DNA of 29,387 nucleotides from ANME-2 cluster archaeon (GTDB lineage: Archaea > Halobacteriota > Methanosarcinia > Methanosarcinales > Methanocomedenaceae): contig JAMJFV010000001.1 of NCBI GenBank assembly GCA_023544495.1, forward strand, positions 12,351-41,737, read 5' to 3'. Position 1 is the first letter of the stretch. Each line of letters starts with the position of its first letter. Both the position numbers and the translations under genes were made by a program. The notes below the pieces were generated by a model. The model did no database searches, was not told the origin of the DNA, and saw only the letters and a program-made list of their open reading frames with translations. This document shows positions 7,401-16,139 of the stretch, in pieces.

Positions 7401-8040
7401 CCAGGAATATCAATGATTGCGTACAATCACCACAACCGTTCTTCAGATTTGCATTATAATAATCCCTGGCTATTTTCAATAGTGCCCTATTGTTGTCATT
7501 TTCATAATCAGATTCGGAGGGAAAATCGACATCATGAGGAATAGATTGAACAGGAGGAGCTGAACTGTAAACGACATCGAATACCTCAAGGATACGGTTA
7601 TAGCAACATTTCTCTTCACAGGCATCCCCTACTCCGGGAACAGGAACTGCTTCCTTAAGGCATTCTTTGTATCGAATATGCAGGTACATAGGTTCCGGAT
7701 AGCCTGGTTCGTTTTCCTCTTCTATCTGCTTTACTTCTTTTGTAACGACCGCACCGGTACCCTTGACCACTACTAACCTTCCACAGCAATCGATCCCCAT
7801 TCCCGGTTTAATATCCACCAGCAACTTCCCGTTTTCCACGCGCAGGTTATCAGTTTCCATACCGCAGACCAACCCGTCCCCGAGCATGGACCTGTTAACC
7901 GTGTAAAGTTTATCTTCATGCATTACCTGTTCGGCCAACATATCCCGTGCGGTCATCAACTTTCCGTGGAAATATGCATTTTTTTCGAAATAATCGAGAC
8001 TGCATCCTTTTCCTTTTGATTCCAGACAATTTGTATTCAT
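4435..8040 (-). CDS. Putative tail fibre with nine PASTA domains
   Basis: About 1201 residues. The ATG at 8040 is chosen because AGGAGGT lies 7 nt before it; a longer frame overlaps the upstream gene. The N-terminal part (about 1-180) contains F-E-K-N-A-Y-F-H-G-K-L-M-T-A-R-D and G-D-G-L-V-C-G-M, with Cys pairs, and probably docks to the baseplate. Next come two fibre-type repeats (D-N-P-H-N-V-N-A-K-D-T-G-A and D-N-P-H-E-I-K-P-E-Q-I-G-A) like those of phage tail fibres, then a helical coiled-coil-like stretch. The C-terminal half holds nine PASTA domains, each near V-P-D/N-V...A-x-x-x-I-E-x-A-G-L-V-V-G...Q-x-P-x-P-G-T. The fourth is split by a hexapeptide repeat. Bacterial PASTA domains often bind peptidoglycan, so recognition of a bacterial wall is possible; a purely structural stalk is the alternative. 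Confidence 0.8.
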   Translation of the reverse strand: MNTNCLESKGKGCSLDYFEKNAYFHGKLMTARDMLAEQVMHEDKLYTVNRSMLGDGLVCGMETDNLRVENGKLLVDIKPGMGIDCCGRLVVVKGTGAVVTKEVKQIEEENEPGYPEPMYLHIRYKECLKEAVPVPGVGDACEEKCCYNRILEVFDVVYSSAPPVQSIPHDVDFPSESDYENDNNRALLKIARDYYNANLKNGCGDCTQSLIFLGAFVKKHNGDKWDLDEITTTDHLKVAYTNTMLYDIITRHATRFDNPHNVNAKDTGALISINNVPNDEGNIDLISVPDSSIIITPYNDNNSIMIGETHSARNDNPHEIKPEQIGAIASVNNVTSGNSNINLLSPDGSISVTPGIESINLSLSSVVQNRISYLEEQVRSMQRYLMDKSLKYKLNVFSEIRDRFGSISAGKIVERVKEELDNRIYTDPEKYLMLMKELWEREKGVSEEIKDKVTEESLKKYILSLEYLGKAIESGNVSQAAVAQDEVCEMAEWLKSAQEMVIVPDVIEKDIDDAKAAIKEAGLVTGRISEQFSELEPGTVIEQNPAPGTSVPVDSPVDLVSSTEVTVSVPDVGNLSKTDARLKIEEARLYVGKITEEQSSTSEPGSVIRQSPVAGAMVGINSPVDLVVAIKPSVSVPNVVNMDMFDARAAIEKAGLVVGSMSKEPSTLKPDIILKQNPEAGTSVIVNSMVDLVLSTEVSVSVPKVVDMNVSDAMQAIRKAGLVVGTISEGPLVTNEAILSGEPLISRELLASRELLVSREPLTSREPLVTREPLTSREPLVTREPLVSREPLVTREPLIPGEPIPTEPIITIPAGIVIRQNPAPGTIVPANSKVNLVISKEISRTVAVPNVTNMDISGAKLAIEKAGLVVGTIEPLASRISGKVMRQNPAPGTIVAVNSKVNLVVSVGADVTVPNITGLKREEAKAIIEDTGLTIGKETPTISKTKEVGTVSTQSPVPGVEKPEGSSVDIRIVAEAVHVPNVIGNKIDDATLSIENAGLVVGKIEQVISGGEPGTVSNQLPTEKRIVAAGSSVNLNVVSGPQGLTPGEAVTMTTPERMVMTAVLSATQPQEVSIVPNVVDKNIDFAKVVIEKAGLSVDNVTEVVSDLKPGTVLEQFPAADSQTLAGSKVDILVAVKEDVTVPDVTGLTLDEAKKRLLDSRLQTSTWFNIPSSEPRGITIKQEPAAGTSVEIGSDVSLWVSA
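5633..5830 (-). repeat. 18-nt in-frame tandem repeat inside the fourth PASTA domain
   Basis: Eleven units of 18 nt (plus-strand consensus GGTTCCCTGGTCACTAAC, with GGATGTCAGC-type variants) begin at 5633, 5651, 5669 and so on to 5813. On the coding strand each unit gives a hexapeptide of the form S/T-R-E-P-L-V/T/A. The array keeps the frame and inserts about 70 residues between the A-G-L-V-V-G-T-I-S helix end and the Q-N-P-A-P-G-T strand of PASTA 4. Variation between copies suggests slippage or unequal recombination and probably length differences between strains. Confidence 0.9.
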
Positions 8041-8053
8041 TCCCAATACCTCC

Positions 8054-10186
8054 TCATGAAATTTTAGTATCAACACCAATCCTTGATCTCAGATCAAAAT
8101 GACCATATTCTTCCCGTTCAGTCACCACAGTATCCCATCCCAGACCGGATCTCTCCAGAATGAACCTGGGTTCGGATAAGACGGTATTTACTCCCAGATA
8201 CGAATGTTCTCCAAGACGGATCCAGGGTTGCAGATCAATAACCTTACCTACAGTGTGAGCTGGTTTTTCAGAATCAACGATCCTCTGTATGGATCTCAAT
8301 TCCTCATCATTGATGGAAGAACGGTACACGAGCACAACAAAACAATAAGGACCACCGATCAGGTTCGCATATATCTCTTTAAGTTTGTCATCTTCTATGA
8401 CGTCAAGCTGGAAATATTCCATGATGCCAAGGAGGTTCTGAGAAGTCTTTATCCGTTCCTCCTTATTGTTCAGAAATTCTTTCCATTCGTCTTTCTTATC
8501 CTCTTCTGTGAGGTAGCATGTATCGACCAGCATGTCCAATACATTTTTTTCCAGACTGCATGCTTTATTCCACGTTTGTTTCGTCCCGGGAATATCACTC
8601 AGATAGAGTCCGAGAATTGCCATCAAGCCCTGGCGGGTCCCTCTCATCCGGTAAAGTTCAGGAGCTCGTGATATCAGGTCCCTTTTTTTCCTTTCGGTCC
8701 AGGTTTCATCGATATCCAATCCGAGCCATGAACCCAGCCAGGAAATATATTCAGCAGGAATCCCATCCGGGTCAAAATATCTGGTGATCCTATCGATATT
8801 TTCTTCAATATCCACAAAGAAGCTCTCAAATATCGACAGGAACCTCTCAAGCAATTTCCTGCTGGATTCGTCTTCCTGGTAAATAGCAGGCAAATATCTG
8901 AGATATGATATCCGTGGATAGTATAATCTCAGGGATTTTATTTTCGGTGAATCGAATTCAGAACCGATAAGTTCCAGATTGATCCAGAGATATCTCCCTC
9001 GTGAAATATCTGCATCAAATAAAGCATCACCGGGATTGGGTGAAAAAGAAGACCATGTATCAATATTTTCATAGGTGAGATCATCGTTATCTGTTGCATA
9101 ATACCATACCCTTACCTGAGTACCCGGACCGGATAATTCAAAATCCAGTTTCATTCTGTGCCACAGGGTATCATTTCTTTTACTATCATGCCTTGTATAA
9201 AGATTTGCCCTATAAGGATGACCTCCTTCACGTACTGTATTCCTCTTGGATAATTTCAGGAAGTATACATCTCTCTTATTTCCGGATAGTACATAGAGAT
9301 TTTTTCCGGGGTCGGAAACCAGCTTGTCAGCACTACCCCGGTAACTGAGGATCGGGACCATTGACCCATTTGCAGGCAGATATTTATATAGTGTCTTTCC
9401 CGGTTCTTTTTCTTCTGTATCAAATTCTTCCCCGATAAATATCTCATCTTCACCGCCAATTACGATGCAACCCGGACTGATACTGGTGATCAGGTATTTC
9501 TCAGGTTCCCGGAATGCATACCTGCCATCCACTTCCATGAACCTCCATATCCTGTATTCGTCACCTGCTTTGTCCAGAACATATATTCTCTGGAAGATAT
9601 CAATGGTAATGTCCAGGGAGTTCTCCAATTGTTCCTTGCCAAAACTCTCAGAAACCACACCGCCCTTTGTAACTTTTATGATATTCTGTGAACCCCTGTC
9701 CAGAACAAAGATATTCTCCTGTCTGTCCACCACCAGGTCCACGGCTTGGGAAAAAATATCTCCGGCAAGTATCCATCTGGTTTGCAGCAGATGTTTTGAG
9801 ATACAATGCAATCGTTTATTACCTGTATCGATGACATATATGTTATTTCGGGTAACCAGGATACCCTGCGGGTCCCTGAATTGAAGAGATCCATCGTCCC
9901 CGTTGGTTCCTCTTAGTGAAAAGATGCGTTCAAAGATATTTTGAACCGGGTCGAATCTGTAGATATCCCCTTTCCCGGCTTCAAGGAAATACAGAATTCC
10001 ACACTCGTCCAGAGCCATATCGCTGAAATCCCGGGAAACTCTATCTTTGAGCGATATCGCTAATTTCTGATAGATATATGTCGGGTCTTTCCTGATAGTG
10101 ACTCCGGATATGGTTACTTCGGTATTGTTCTCACTCCACCGTTTCCATCCCTCAGAAGTATTCGTGACCAAGAAACCGAATTCCAT
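8054..10186 (-). CDS. Tail protein I-like baseplate component fused to an N-terminal beta-propeller
   Basis: About 710 residues from the ATG at 10186; in-frame GTG codons at 10198 and 10195 are alternatives, and the partial ribosome binding site GAGTGGTG fits the ATG best. Residues about 55-330 contain repeated strands of NHL/beta-propeller type (D-M-A-L-D-E-C-G-I-L-Y-F-L-E; D-P-Q-G-I-L-V-T-R-N-N-I-Y-V-I-D-T-G-N-K-R-L; a further I-F-V-L-D-R-G-S). From about 430 there is a phage tail protein I-like domain: Y-L-R-Y-L-P-A-I-Y-Q, F-D-P-D-G-I-P-A-E-Y-I-S-W-L-G-S-W-L-G-L, and R-A-P-E-L-Y-R-M-R-G-T-R-Q-G-L. This family links baseplate J proteins to fibres, and the fibre gene follows directly. The propeller could hold a fibre or bind a surface ligand. 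Confidence 0.8.
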   Translation of the reverse strand: MEFGFLVTNTSEGWKRWSENNTEVTISGVTIRKDPTYIYQKLAISLKDRVSRDFSDMALDECGILYFLEAGKGDIYRFDPVQNIFERIFSLRGTNGDDGSLQFRDPQGILVTRNNIYVIDTGNKRLHCISKHLLQTRWILAGDIFSQAVDLVVDRQENIFVLDRGSQNIIKVTKGGVVSESFGKEQLENSLDITIDIFQRIYVLDKAGDEYRIWRFMEVDGRYAFREPEKYLITSISPGCIVIGGEDEIFIGEEFDTEEKEPGKTLYKYLPANGSMVPILSYRGSADKLVSDPGKNLYVLSGNKRDVYFLKLSKRNTVREGGHPYRANLYTRHDSKRNDTLWHRMKLDFELSGPGTQVRVWYYATDNDDLTYENIDTWSSFSPNPGDALFDADISRGRYLWINLELIGSEFDSPKIKSLRLYYPRISYLRYLPAIYQEDESSRKLLERFLSIFESFFVDIEENIDRITRYFDPDGIPAEYISWLGSWLGLDIDETWTERKKRDLISRAPELYRMRGTRQGLMAILGLYLSDIPGTKQTWNKACSLEKNVLDMLVDTCYLTEEDKKDEWKEFLNNKEERIKTSQNLLGIMEYFQLDVIEDDKLKEIYANLIGGPYCFVVLVYRSSINDEELRSIQRIVDSEKPAHTVGKVIDLQPWIRLGEHSYLGVNTVLSEPRFILERSGLGWDTVVTEREEYGHFDLRSRIGVDTKIS

Positions 10187-10187
10187 C

Positions 10188-12167
10188 TTATACACCACTC
10201 ATGCACTTTTCTTCACGGGTCATGATCGTTACGTGATGGGACGTGGAATAAACAAGGGTATCCTCATCCACGTCGATATTTCCCAGATCATTTACCTTCT
10301 TCTGTGCTGATCCCAGATCCACAGATCGTACACAATCCACTCCTTCGACATTCTCTATCAATGAATAGATTTCAGACCTGTAGACGGTACGCCCAAAAGG
10401 CCATCCTTTTCCATCCTCCCCACCTTTTAGGGGATCCAAAAAATCATTCAGAGCTTCTATGATCGTGTTCTTTCTTCCTTCTTCTGAATACCCTGGTTCA
10501 ATATATACGGATATTTTCACTCCGATCCCGACATAGTTGGGACCTATTACTTCTATCTTATCTGTCAACAAACGATGTCGATTCAGGTGTCTGAGAACAG
10601 TATCAATAAACCCCTGGCTGGGCTCTGGTTTTGCTTTTGTACTGAAAGGTACCACAATAACCCTGATCGAATGAAGATCCATCCTGCTGCTTAATGATCC
10701 TTCGCATACAAGAGCTTTCGAGCGGCCAAATCTCAGTCCCGGTGTATGGATTGCTATATATTCATAATCCTCCAATGTAATTCCGCGCCAGGGGACTTTC
10801 AGGTCTTTTTTCAATCGAACCAGAGCAGATGAAAATGTTTCTTCATCTGTACCACCGGTTGCCTTGAATTTGTTGTTCAAAGAGAACTCAGATCGAGAAT
10901 AGACTTCACGGTTAAATTCCCATGCGGAATTCGGTTTGATATTCCCTTCAGTCCCACCGCCGTAACAATAGACTTCTGCTTTCACCTGACTGCCTGAAGG
11001 AGGATTTTTCCCATGAATACCATTGCCAAAAACGATTTTTCCTTCATCTCTTTCGAGGATGTAATGTGGGTCATCAGGACCTGATCCATCCAGATCGCCG
11101 ACTTCGGTCCATTTCTCTTCATCCACAACAATACGAGCATAAATGATCGATGGATGGGAAAAATAAAATATCTGATAGGGCAGTCCGGTGCTTACTATAG
11201 TGTTGATTTCCAGGTCATCTGACCTTTCAAGTATCTCGTTCTCAATGGTCACTTTCTGCAGAGCAGTGACCGTGTTGATCATTACGATATCTATCTGGGG
11301 AGGTATCTCATACCCATCACGGACCACCTTGCAGCGTATCCAGAAATACGATTCTTCATCAGTGAATATCCTGCCAGGAGTTTTTTGCCATGTAGCAGGC
11401 CGTTTAAGTCCGACCTTTCCTTTGCGGGTAAGCATCAGGGTGGAATCTTTCTGCAGTTCAAAATCAACCCATGAATCATCACGGTACCATTCATCATAGT
11501 TGATACAATATTGCCACACCACTTCCACCGATACACTGATATCTTCAATCTCATCTCCATGGGAAGCAGGAGATGGCAGGTTATCTTCATAGTATTCTAT
11601 CACGATGTCGAGAATATGTATGGTAGGATTGAACGGGGAATGGGACCTATCAAAACCAATGTACATACAACTGCCGATTTCTGCTTTTGTACCAAAAGCA
11701 AGGTAATATATCCCTGCTTTGTTGTTAGCCTCGGTATTATCTTCTCTACCTCCGGGATGGTCACATAGTACCCGGGTTATCTTTGCCTGGGATACTGCAA
11801 GCGTTTCGGTTGTTTCAAATACCCGTTTATCTCCGGATTCATCTGTGGCTATTATCTGTTCTCCCCCGGAAATGATAATCCCTTCAACGCTTTTTGGAAC
11901 AATGGTTATATCCACTAAAGCACATCGTTGATGTCTGGGAGTAAAACCCATAAGTTTCAGGAATTTTACATAATGTTTGCTCGTGATCTGGTCCAGATGG
12001 TATACCTGCATTTCGGCCAGCCATACCAGAAGTTCAAGGAATGTAATTCCCGGGTCATGAATATTATGGTCAGTCCAGTCCCTGGTATAAATAGGAATCT
12101 GCTTCTTTGTATCCTCAAGGATAGATTCGTATTTCCTCTCATCAAGTTGCGGAACTTTTAAAGCCAT
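10188..12167 (-). CDS. Baseplate J/gp6-like protein (second)
   Basis: A 659-residue protein. The ATG at 12167 is preceded by GAGGTAAGGATA. The opening (Y-T-R-D-W-T-D-H-N-I-H-D-P-G-I-T-F-L-E-L-L-V-W-L-A-E) is characteristic of putative baseplate assembly proteins in contractile tails. The C-terminal half has G-N-G-I-H-G-K-N-P-P-S-G, A-T-G-G-T-D-E-E-T and I-T-L-E-D-Y-E-Y-I-A, all typical of baseplate J/gp6. It should form part of the wedge ring around the hub. Its stop lies 1 nt before the ATG chosen for the next gene, and it follows its paralogue at 12178-15630, the usual arrangement of Afp11/Afp12-type genes. Confidence 0.88.
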   Translation of the reverse strand: MALKVPQLDERKYESILEDTKKQIPIYTRDWTDHNIHDPGITFLELLVWLAEMQVYHLDQITSKHYVKFLKLMGFTPRHQRCALVDITIVPKSVEGIIISGGEQIIATDESGDKRVFETTETLAVSQAKITRVLCDHPGGREDNTEANNKAGIYYLAFGTKAEIGSCMYIGFDRSHSPFNPTIHILDIVIEYYEDNLPSPASHGDEIEDISVSVEVVWQYCINYDEWYRDDSWVDFELQKDSTLMLTRKGKVGLKRPATWQKTPGRIFTDEESYFWIRCKVVRDGYEIPPQIDIVMINTVTALQKVTIENEILERSDDLEINTIVSTGLPYQIFYFSHPSIIYARIVVDEEKWTEVGDLDGSGPDDPHYILERDEGKIVFGNGIHGKNPPSGSQVKAEVYCYGGGTEGNIKPNSAWEFNREVYSRSEFSLNNKFKATGGTDEETFSSALVRLKKDLKVPWRGITLEDYEYIAIHTPGLRFGRSKALVCEGSLSSRMDLHSIRVIVVPFSTKAKPEPSQGFIDTVLRHLNRHRLLTDKIEVIGPNYVGIGVKISVYIEPGYSEEGRKNTIIEALNDFLDPLKGGEDGKGWPFGRTVYRSEIYSLIENVEGVDCVRSVDLGSAQKKVNDLGNIDVDEDTLVYSTSHHVTIMTREEKCMSGV

Positions 12168-12177
12168 TATCCTTACC

Positions 12178-15100
12178 TCAAAGAGTAATCTCTATATGGT
12201 GGTCGCCACTGCAAACAAGATTATATGGTTTCAATCGCGGATAGAAATCGCTTTGTGGGTTAATGACGATTTTCCGGTCCTCGTGTGTCCCGCCTATTTC
12301 CATCGAAAGGTTTTCCACATGGTCCACACCGTCCATTTCTTCCAATAGACGGTAGAAGTCAGAAAGGCAGGGCAATTTACCGAATCCCCATCCACCCCCC
12401 GAATATCCTCCTGTTAAGGGATGAAGAAATTTCCTGATATCATGGTAAACCATAGCTTCAACCGCAGGGATAACATCAGCAGACCCGGCTGCCAGTTTTG
12501 CAGTTATTGATACATCAAGATAAACAGGTCCGTTAACGGTAAGCCTGTCCAGTGTTTTTAAAGCACCTGCACACATTTTTTCCATATATGTTCGAACAAC
12601 CTCTTTTAGTCCGACCGATAATTCAGGTCTATCTTCATTACCCTGAGGAACTATAATGAGCGTTACCCAACCCGGATTAAAGGCATAAACATTGTTCATG
12701 TTCGGTATACATTTGGCCCTTGAGACTTTTCTCGATGCTTGTCGTGCAATCCATTCAAAGTCTTCTCTGGTAACAGCCCTACCTCTGTTCTTGAATTGCC
12801 GGGGAGCACGTACGACCAGTTGCTCCATGGTCTCTATATCCACGCCCCCGTCTGAAAGTTCAGGGTTTGTAACACCATCAATAAATGAAATGGAACTTTT
12901 TAGAGCTGAAATAGCTCCAGCTTCAACATTTCCGGCACTGCCTCCACCGGTCTGGTAATCGGCTTTTATGTTATCTATATCGATAGGAGGTAACCTTCCA
13001 TTGATACCATCGCCGAAAAATACAATTCCCATAGCTGCTTCCAGTACATAATGACGGTCTTCCATTCCTGAGGATAGGAAGTCATCCACTCGTGACCATC
13101 TTACCCAGAATTCAGTGGTATTTCCCTTCTCATCCTTGACTTCATGTACTGGCAGTTCACCCTCTATCAGGTCATTCCTTTCTCCCACGGAAAGTGAGGA
13201 TAATTCATTCACCCATATCTCCTCCCTGAATACAGGATGTTTTGTAACTATGAATTGTTGTCCGGGAGTTCCGTCGCTGGACCCTAATATCTCACCTTTC
13301 ACTGTTTTTGCCTGGCAGGCCCAGGTTGTATTAATGTTGATACTGCTAAGCAGGGGAGGAAATTTCTCAATGTGAAGCACAGGACGCTCGAAGGTCATCA
13401 TTTCTTCACAGGGTTCCAGGCTCGAATGCGATTGGTAGGGGGAGAACCGCAAGTCGGGATTGCTGGCGGTATCCTGCTGGTAACGAACCGTAAATTCATC
13501 TTTGACAACTCTTCCCCTTATCCAGTAGAGTTCTTCACCAAAATTTTTCGATGAAGACATAGTTCCAGGCGCAACTACACTGAGAATACCTCTTTTTGTC
13601 AGGTTTTCGGTCTCGTCTGTTACATCCAGTTTTGTCCAGGAATTACTATTCGTATCATTACAGTATTCCCACATGAATTTCGGGTGAAATGTTTCCGGGT
13701 ATTCCCGTTCATTCACGGAGAAGAAGATATTAATGGGACCGTTTTTCAATTGCCTGTCAAATCCTAAATAAAGACTCTGCGTTTTGTCATTGCTCTTGTC
13801 AAAGAAGGTGAATGGATTTAATTTCCCATCCGTTTCAGACACCTCGTGATAATCAAGGTTGTTATATTTGATTATACGTCCCGGTGTCCTTCCCTGTTTT
13901 TTTCCCTGCTCTTTATATGAGACCAGGATGTTTCCAAATTTTGGTGCTTTAATATCCTCATAGGATATCTCCCATAATCCTCTTTTGATCCCGTTAGTCG
14001 TTCCATCAGTTATCTCGTTCACAGTCTCTTTGGAACCCTTGCCAGGAATTCCATCGGTGTTCTCTACAAACGTTATTTTCCCGTAATCCCCATCCACAAT
14101 ACGGATCCTCATCCAGAAATTCTCCTGGCCGTTTACCTCTGTTTTTTGCATATCACCGGGACATATGAACGTAACAGTCTGAACTCCCTGAGTTGTAAAA
14201 TTATTTTGCAGACCATTGATGCCCGGGATATGTATCCATCCCCGTCCATTCCAGTATTCCCACGAAAGTCTGGGTGATGGTCCTTTGTTGGATCCATTAT
14301 TATTGTTCATGACGTCAAATGAAATTGAGATCTCTGACCATTTCTTGGAAAAAGCATCACTGCTGGCCAGGTAAAACGTACTGTAGATAATTGGGACCGC
14401 TCCAAATGGATATATCGGATTTGTATCAGATATCCCCTTTATGTCAAGGGGAACTTCATTAAGAAAGACCATATCTGGAATTATTCCACCCTCCACATCA
14501 GGCCCAACATTGATCATTATCGAATCGACCAACGATTTCGATAGTGTTTCATCGATATTTTCAGTACTGCATCTGATCCATTTGCTCTTGATGCCATTGA
14601 CCTCGAATTCTTTGATCTCACCCTGCGTATTCTTGAACAGAACGATATGAAAAGTAATGGTATTTGCAGGGAATTCATTGCCGGAATTCCGGGCCGATCT
14701 GTCCAATAATCCTTTTTCAGCTGCTTCCCGGATGTTCTCTGCCCTGGAGACATTTGTTGATAATTTCGTGGCAAGATCAGCAGGAGTGATATTCAATAAC
14801 TGGTCAACGGTCGATATCCCATGTTGATCTAATCGTTTCGCGAAGACCGAATTAATACCTCTGATGTCGATCACTGGTGTTGTACCGGGTATTGTTGATA
14901 GGGGTGATTTCACTGTGCCTGCATTGTTACTATCCAGTCGATGCCACCCTTCCGTTGTAATCTCTTTCCCATCCCTGGTCTCGATTTTTTCACCATAATA
15001 CTCCCATTCAACAGTGGTCATATCAGGAACAGGTGATTGTATGAATAACTCTATTTTTGCCTGCCCCGTAATCGTAAAAAGGTCACCATGAGCAATATAC

Positions 15101-15630
15101 AGAACATGTTCCTGAAGATTCTTTTCACCTGTGAACAGTTCTATCGGTCTTCCCAGTTCCAGGGATTTTCCATGCTTAAATATCCCATCAATTCCCGGAT
15201 CAACACTGATTATCTTCTTTACTATCGCTGGTGTTGCAAGAAAACCTTTCCCGGATTCCACTTCAAAAGCCATTTCCGGACGTGTTTGTGTTGCTTCTGC
15301 TGCAACCTGTGTCTGTTCATTGATATGTACAGCGGCAGTTGCACCCTGAGAAACGGTGAAGGTCAATGGTACCCTGGAAGGCTGGGATGGATACAGACCC
15401 ATCCCCAGCATATCAAGAAATGCTATAAAATTCTTTTCTGGCACTTCATCCATCCTTTTAACGATATCTTCAAGCAATTTTGAAAATATCTTAAGAAGGA
15501 TCACTGCAGAATCGTTCCCGTTCGAACTATCCCAGTTGGGAAGATAATGGGGTGCCATTTTCCTGGCCTGTTCAAATATTTCCCCACTTGTCCTGCCATC
15601 GAGTGTGATCTCACGATCCAAAGATATCAC
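12178..15630 (-). CDS. Large baseplate J/gp6-like protein with helix-hairpin-helix-like insert
   Basis: An 1150-residue protein starting at GTG 15630, which overlaps the upstream TGA as GTGA. The N-terminus (M-A-P-H-Y-L-P-N-W-D-S-S-N-G-N-D-S-A-V-I) and the C-terminal block with F-F-G-D-G-I-N-G-R-L-P-P, Y-Q-T-G-G-G-S-A-G-N-V, F-K-N-R-G-R-A-V-T-R-E-D-F-E-W-I-A and G-G-G-W-G-F-G-K-L-P are classic for gp6/baseplate J proteins of eCIS. Residues about 253-309 look foreign to this fold: I-R-G-I-N-S-V-F-A-K-R-L-D-Q-H-G-I-S-T-V-D-Q-L-L resembles the helix-hairpin-helix domains seen in DUF4332-like proteins. It forms the baseplate wedge with the 659-residue paralogue; the gp25-like gene is directly upstream. 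Confidence 0.88.
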   Translation of the reverse strand: MISLDREITLDGRTSGEIFEQARKMAPHYLPNWDSSNGNDSAVILLKIFSKLLEDIVKRMDEVPEKNFIAFLDMLGMGLYPSQPSRVPLTFTVSQGATAAVHINEQTQVAAEATQTRPEMAFEVESGKGFLATPAIVKKIISVDPGIDGIFKHGKSLELGRPIELFTGEKNLQEHVLYIAHGDLFTITGQAKIELFIQSPVPDMTTVEWEYYGEKIETRDGKEITTEGWHRLDSNNAGTVKSPLSTIPGTTPVIDIRGINSVFAKRLDQHGISTVDQLLNITPADLATKLSTNVSRAENIREAAEKGLLDRSARNSGNEFPANTITFHIVLFKNTQGEIKEFEVNGIKSKWIRCSTENIDETLSKSLVDSIMINVGPDVEGGIIPDMVFLNEVPLDIKGISDTNPIYPFGAVPIIYSTFYLASSDAFSKKWSEISISFDVMNNNNGSNKGPSPRLSWEYWNGRGWIHIPGINGLQNNFTTQGVQTVTFICPGDMQKTEVNGQENFWMRIRIVDGDYGKITFVENTDGIPGKGSKETVNEITDGTTNGIKRGLWEISYEDIKAPKFGNILVSYKEQGKKQGRTPGRIIKYNNLDYHEVSETDGKLNPFTFFDKSNDKTQSLYLGFDRQLKNGPINIFFSVNEREYPETFHPKFMWEYCNDTNSNSWTKLDVTDETENLTKRGILSVVAPGTMSSSKNFGEELYWIRGRVVKDEFTVRYQQDTASNPDLRFSPYQSHSSLEPCEEMMTFERPVLHIEKFPPLLSSININTTWACQAKTVKGEILGSSDGTPGQQFIVTKHPVFREEIWVNELSSLSVGERNDLIEGELPVHEVKDEKGNTTEFWVRWSRVDDFLSSGMEDRHYVLEAAMGIVFFGDGINGRLPPIDIDNIKADYQTGGGSAGNVEAGAISALKSSISFIDGVTNPELSDGGVDIETMEQLVVRAPRQFKNRGRAVTREDFEWIARQASRKVSRAKCIPNMNNVYAFNPGWVTLIIVPQGNEDRPELSVGLKEVVRTYMEKMCAGALKTLDRLTVNGPVYLDVSITAKLAAGSADVIPAVEAMVYHDIRKFLHPLTGGYSGGGWGFGKLPCLSDFYRLLEEMDGVDHVENLSMEIGGTHEDRKIVINPQSDFYPRLKPYNLVCSGDHHIEITL

Positions 15631-16019
15631 TTCTCCCCCAGGTAAAATGGATAGACCATATTGAATTTGTTGTTCGTTGTCCTGACCCGATAATCTATGC
15701 TGACCAGGAGCTGACCAATATCGGCTTTTTCCCTTGATATCCCAATATTCACTATTTCAATCCTCGGTTCCCATCTGGTCAGGGCTTCCCTGATGCTCGA
15801 TTCCACCATATAGATCGTATTTGTGTTTATAGGTGAGAATATAAGATCATGGATACCACACCCAAAATCAGGCCGCATTACCCGCTCGCCTTGTGCGGTA
15901 CTCAGGATGATCCAGATGGCTTCCTTTATGTCATCCTCATATTCTGACATTCTTATCATGCCTTTTCCATCAATGTTCACGGGAAATTTCCAACCCTTAC
16001 CCAGGAATTCTTTAGCCAT
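15627..16019 (-). CDS. gp25-like baseplate wedge protein
   Basis: A 130-residue protein. The ATG at 16019 is chosen because GAGGGTGA lies about 7 nt before it; a longer frame from 16043 would begin inside this signal. The order is G-K-G-W-K-F-P-V, E-D-D-I-K-E-A-I-W-I-I-L-S-T-A-Q-G-E-R-V-M-R-P-D-F-G-C-G-I-H-D-L-I-F, then E-P-R-I-E-I-V-N-I. The E-R-x-M-R-P-x-F-G-x-G core is the hallmark of the GPW/gp25 family, and the length is normal. It is the core wedge component that nucleates sheath assembly at the baseplate. Its TGA overlaps the next GTG, so the wedge genes are coupled. Confidence 0.92.
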   Translation of the reverse strand: MAKEFLGKGWKFPVNIDGKGMIRMSEYEDDIKEAIWIILSTAQGERVMRPDFGCGIHDLIFSPINTNTIYMVESSIREALTRWEPRIEIVNIGISREKADIGQLLVSIDYRVRTTNNKFNMVYPFYLGEK

Positions 16020-16139
16020 TTTATTTTCACCCTCGTTCATCAAATCGTACCATCAACAGTGGGATCCAAACAGAAATGGATCGATTTAAAACGTACTCTT
16101 ACTCAAATATCGTATGAATGAACGGGCAGTTTTCAATGT

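Noticed and set aside
4435..8079. Start of the fibre gene at 8079
   Set aside because: That start lies inside the end of the previous gene, while the ATG at 8040 has a perfect AGGAGGT at the right distance.
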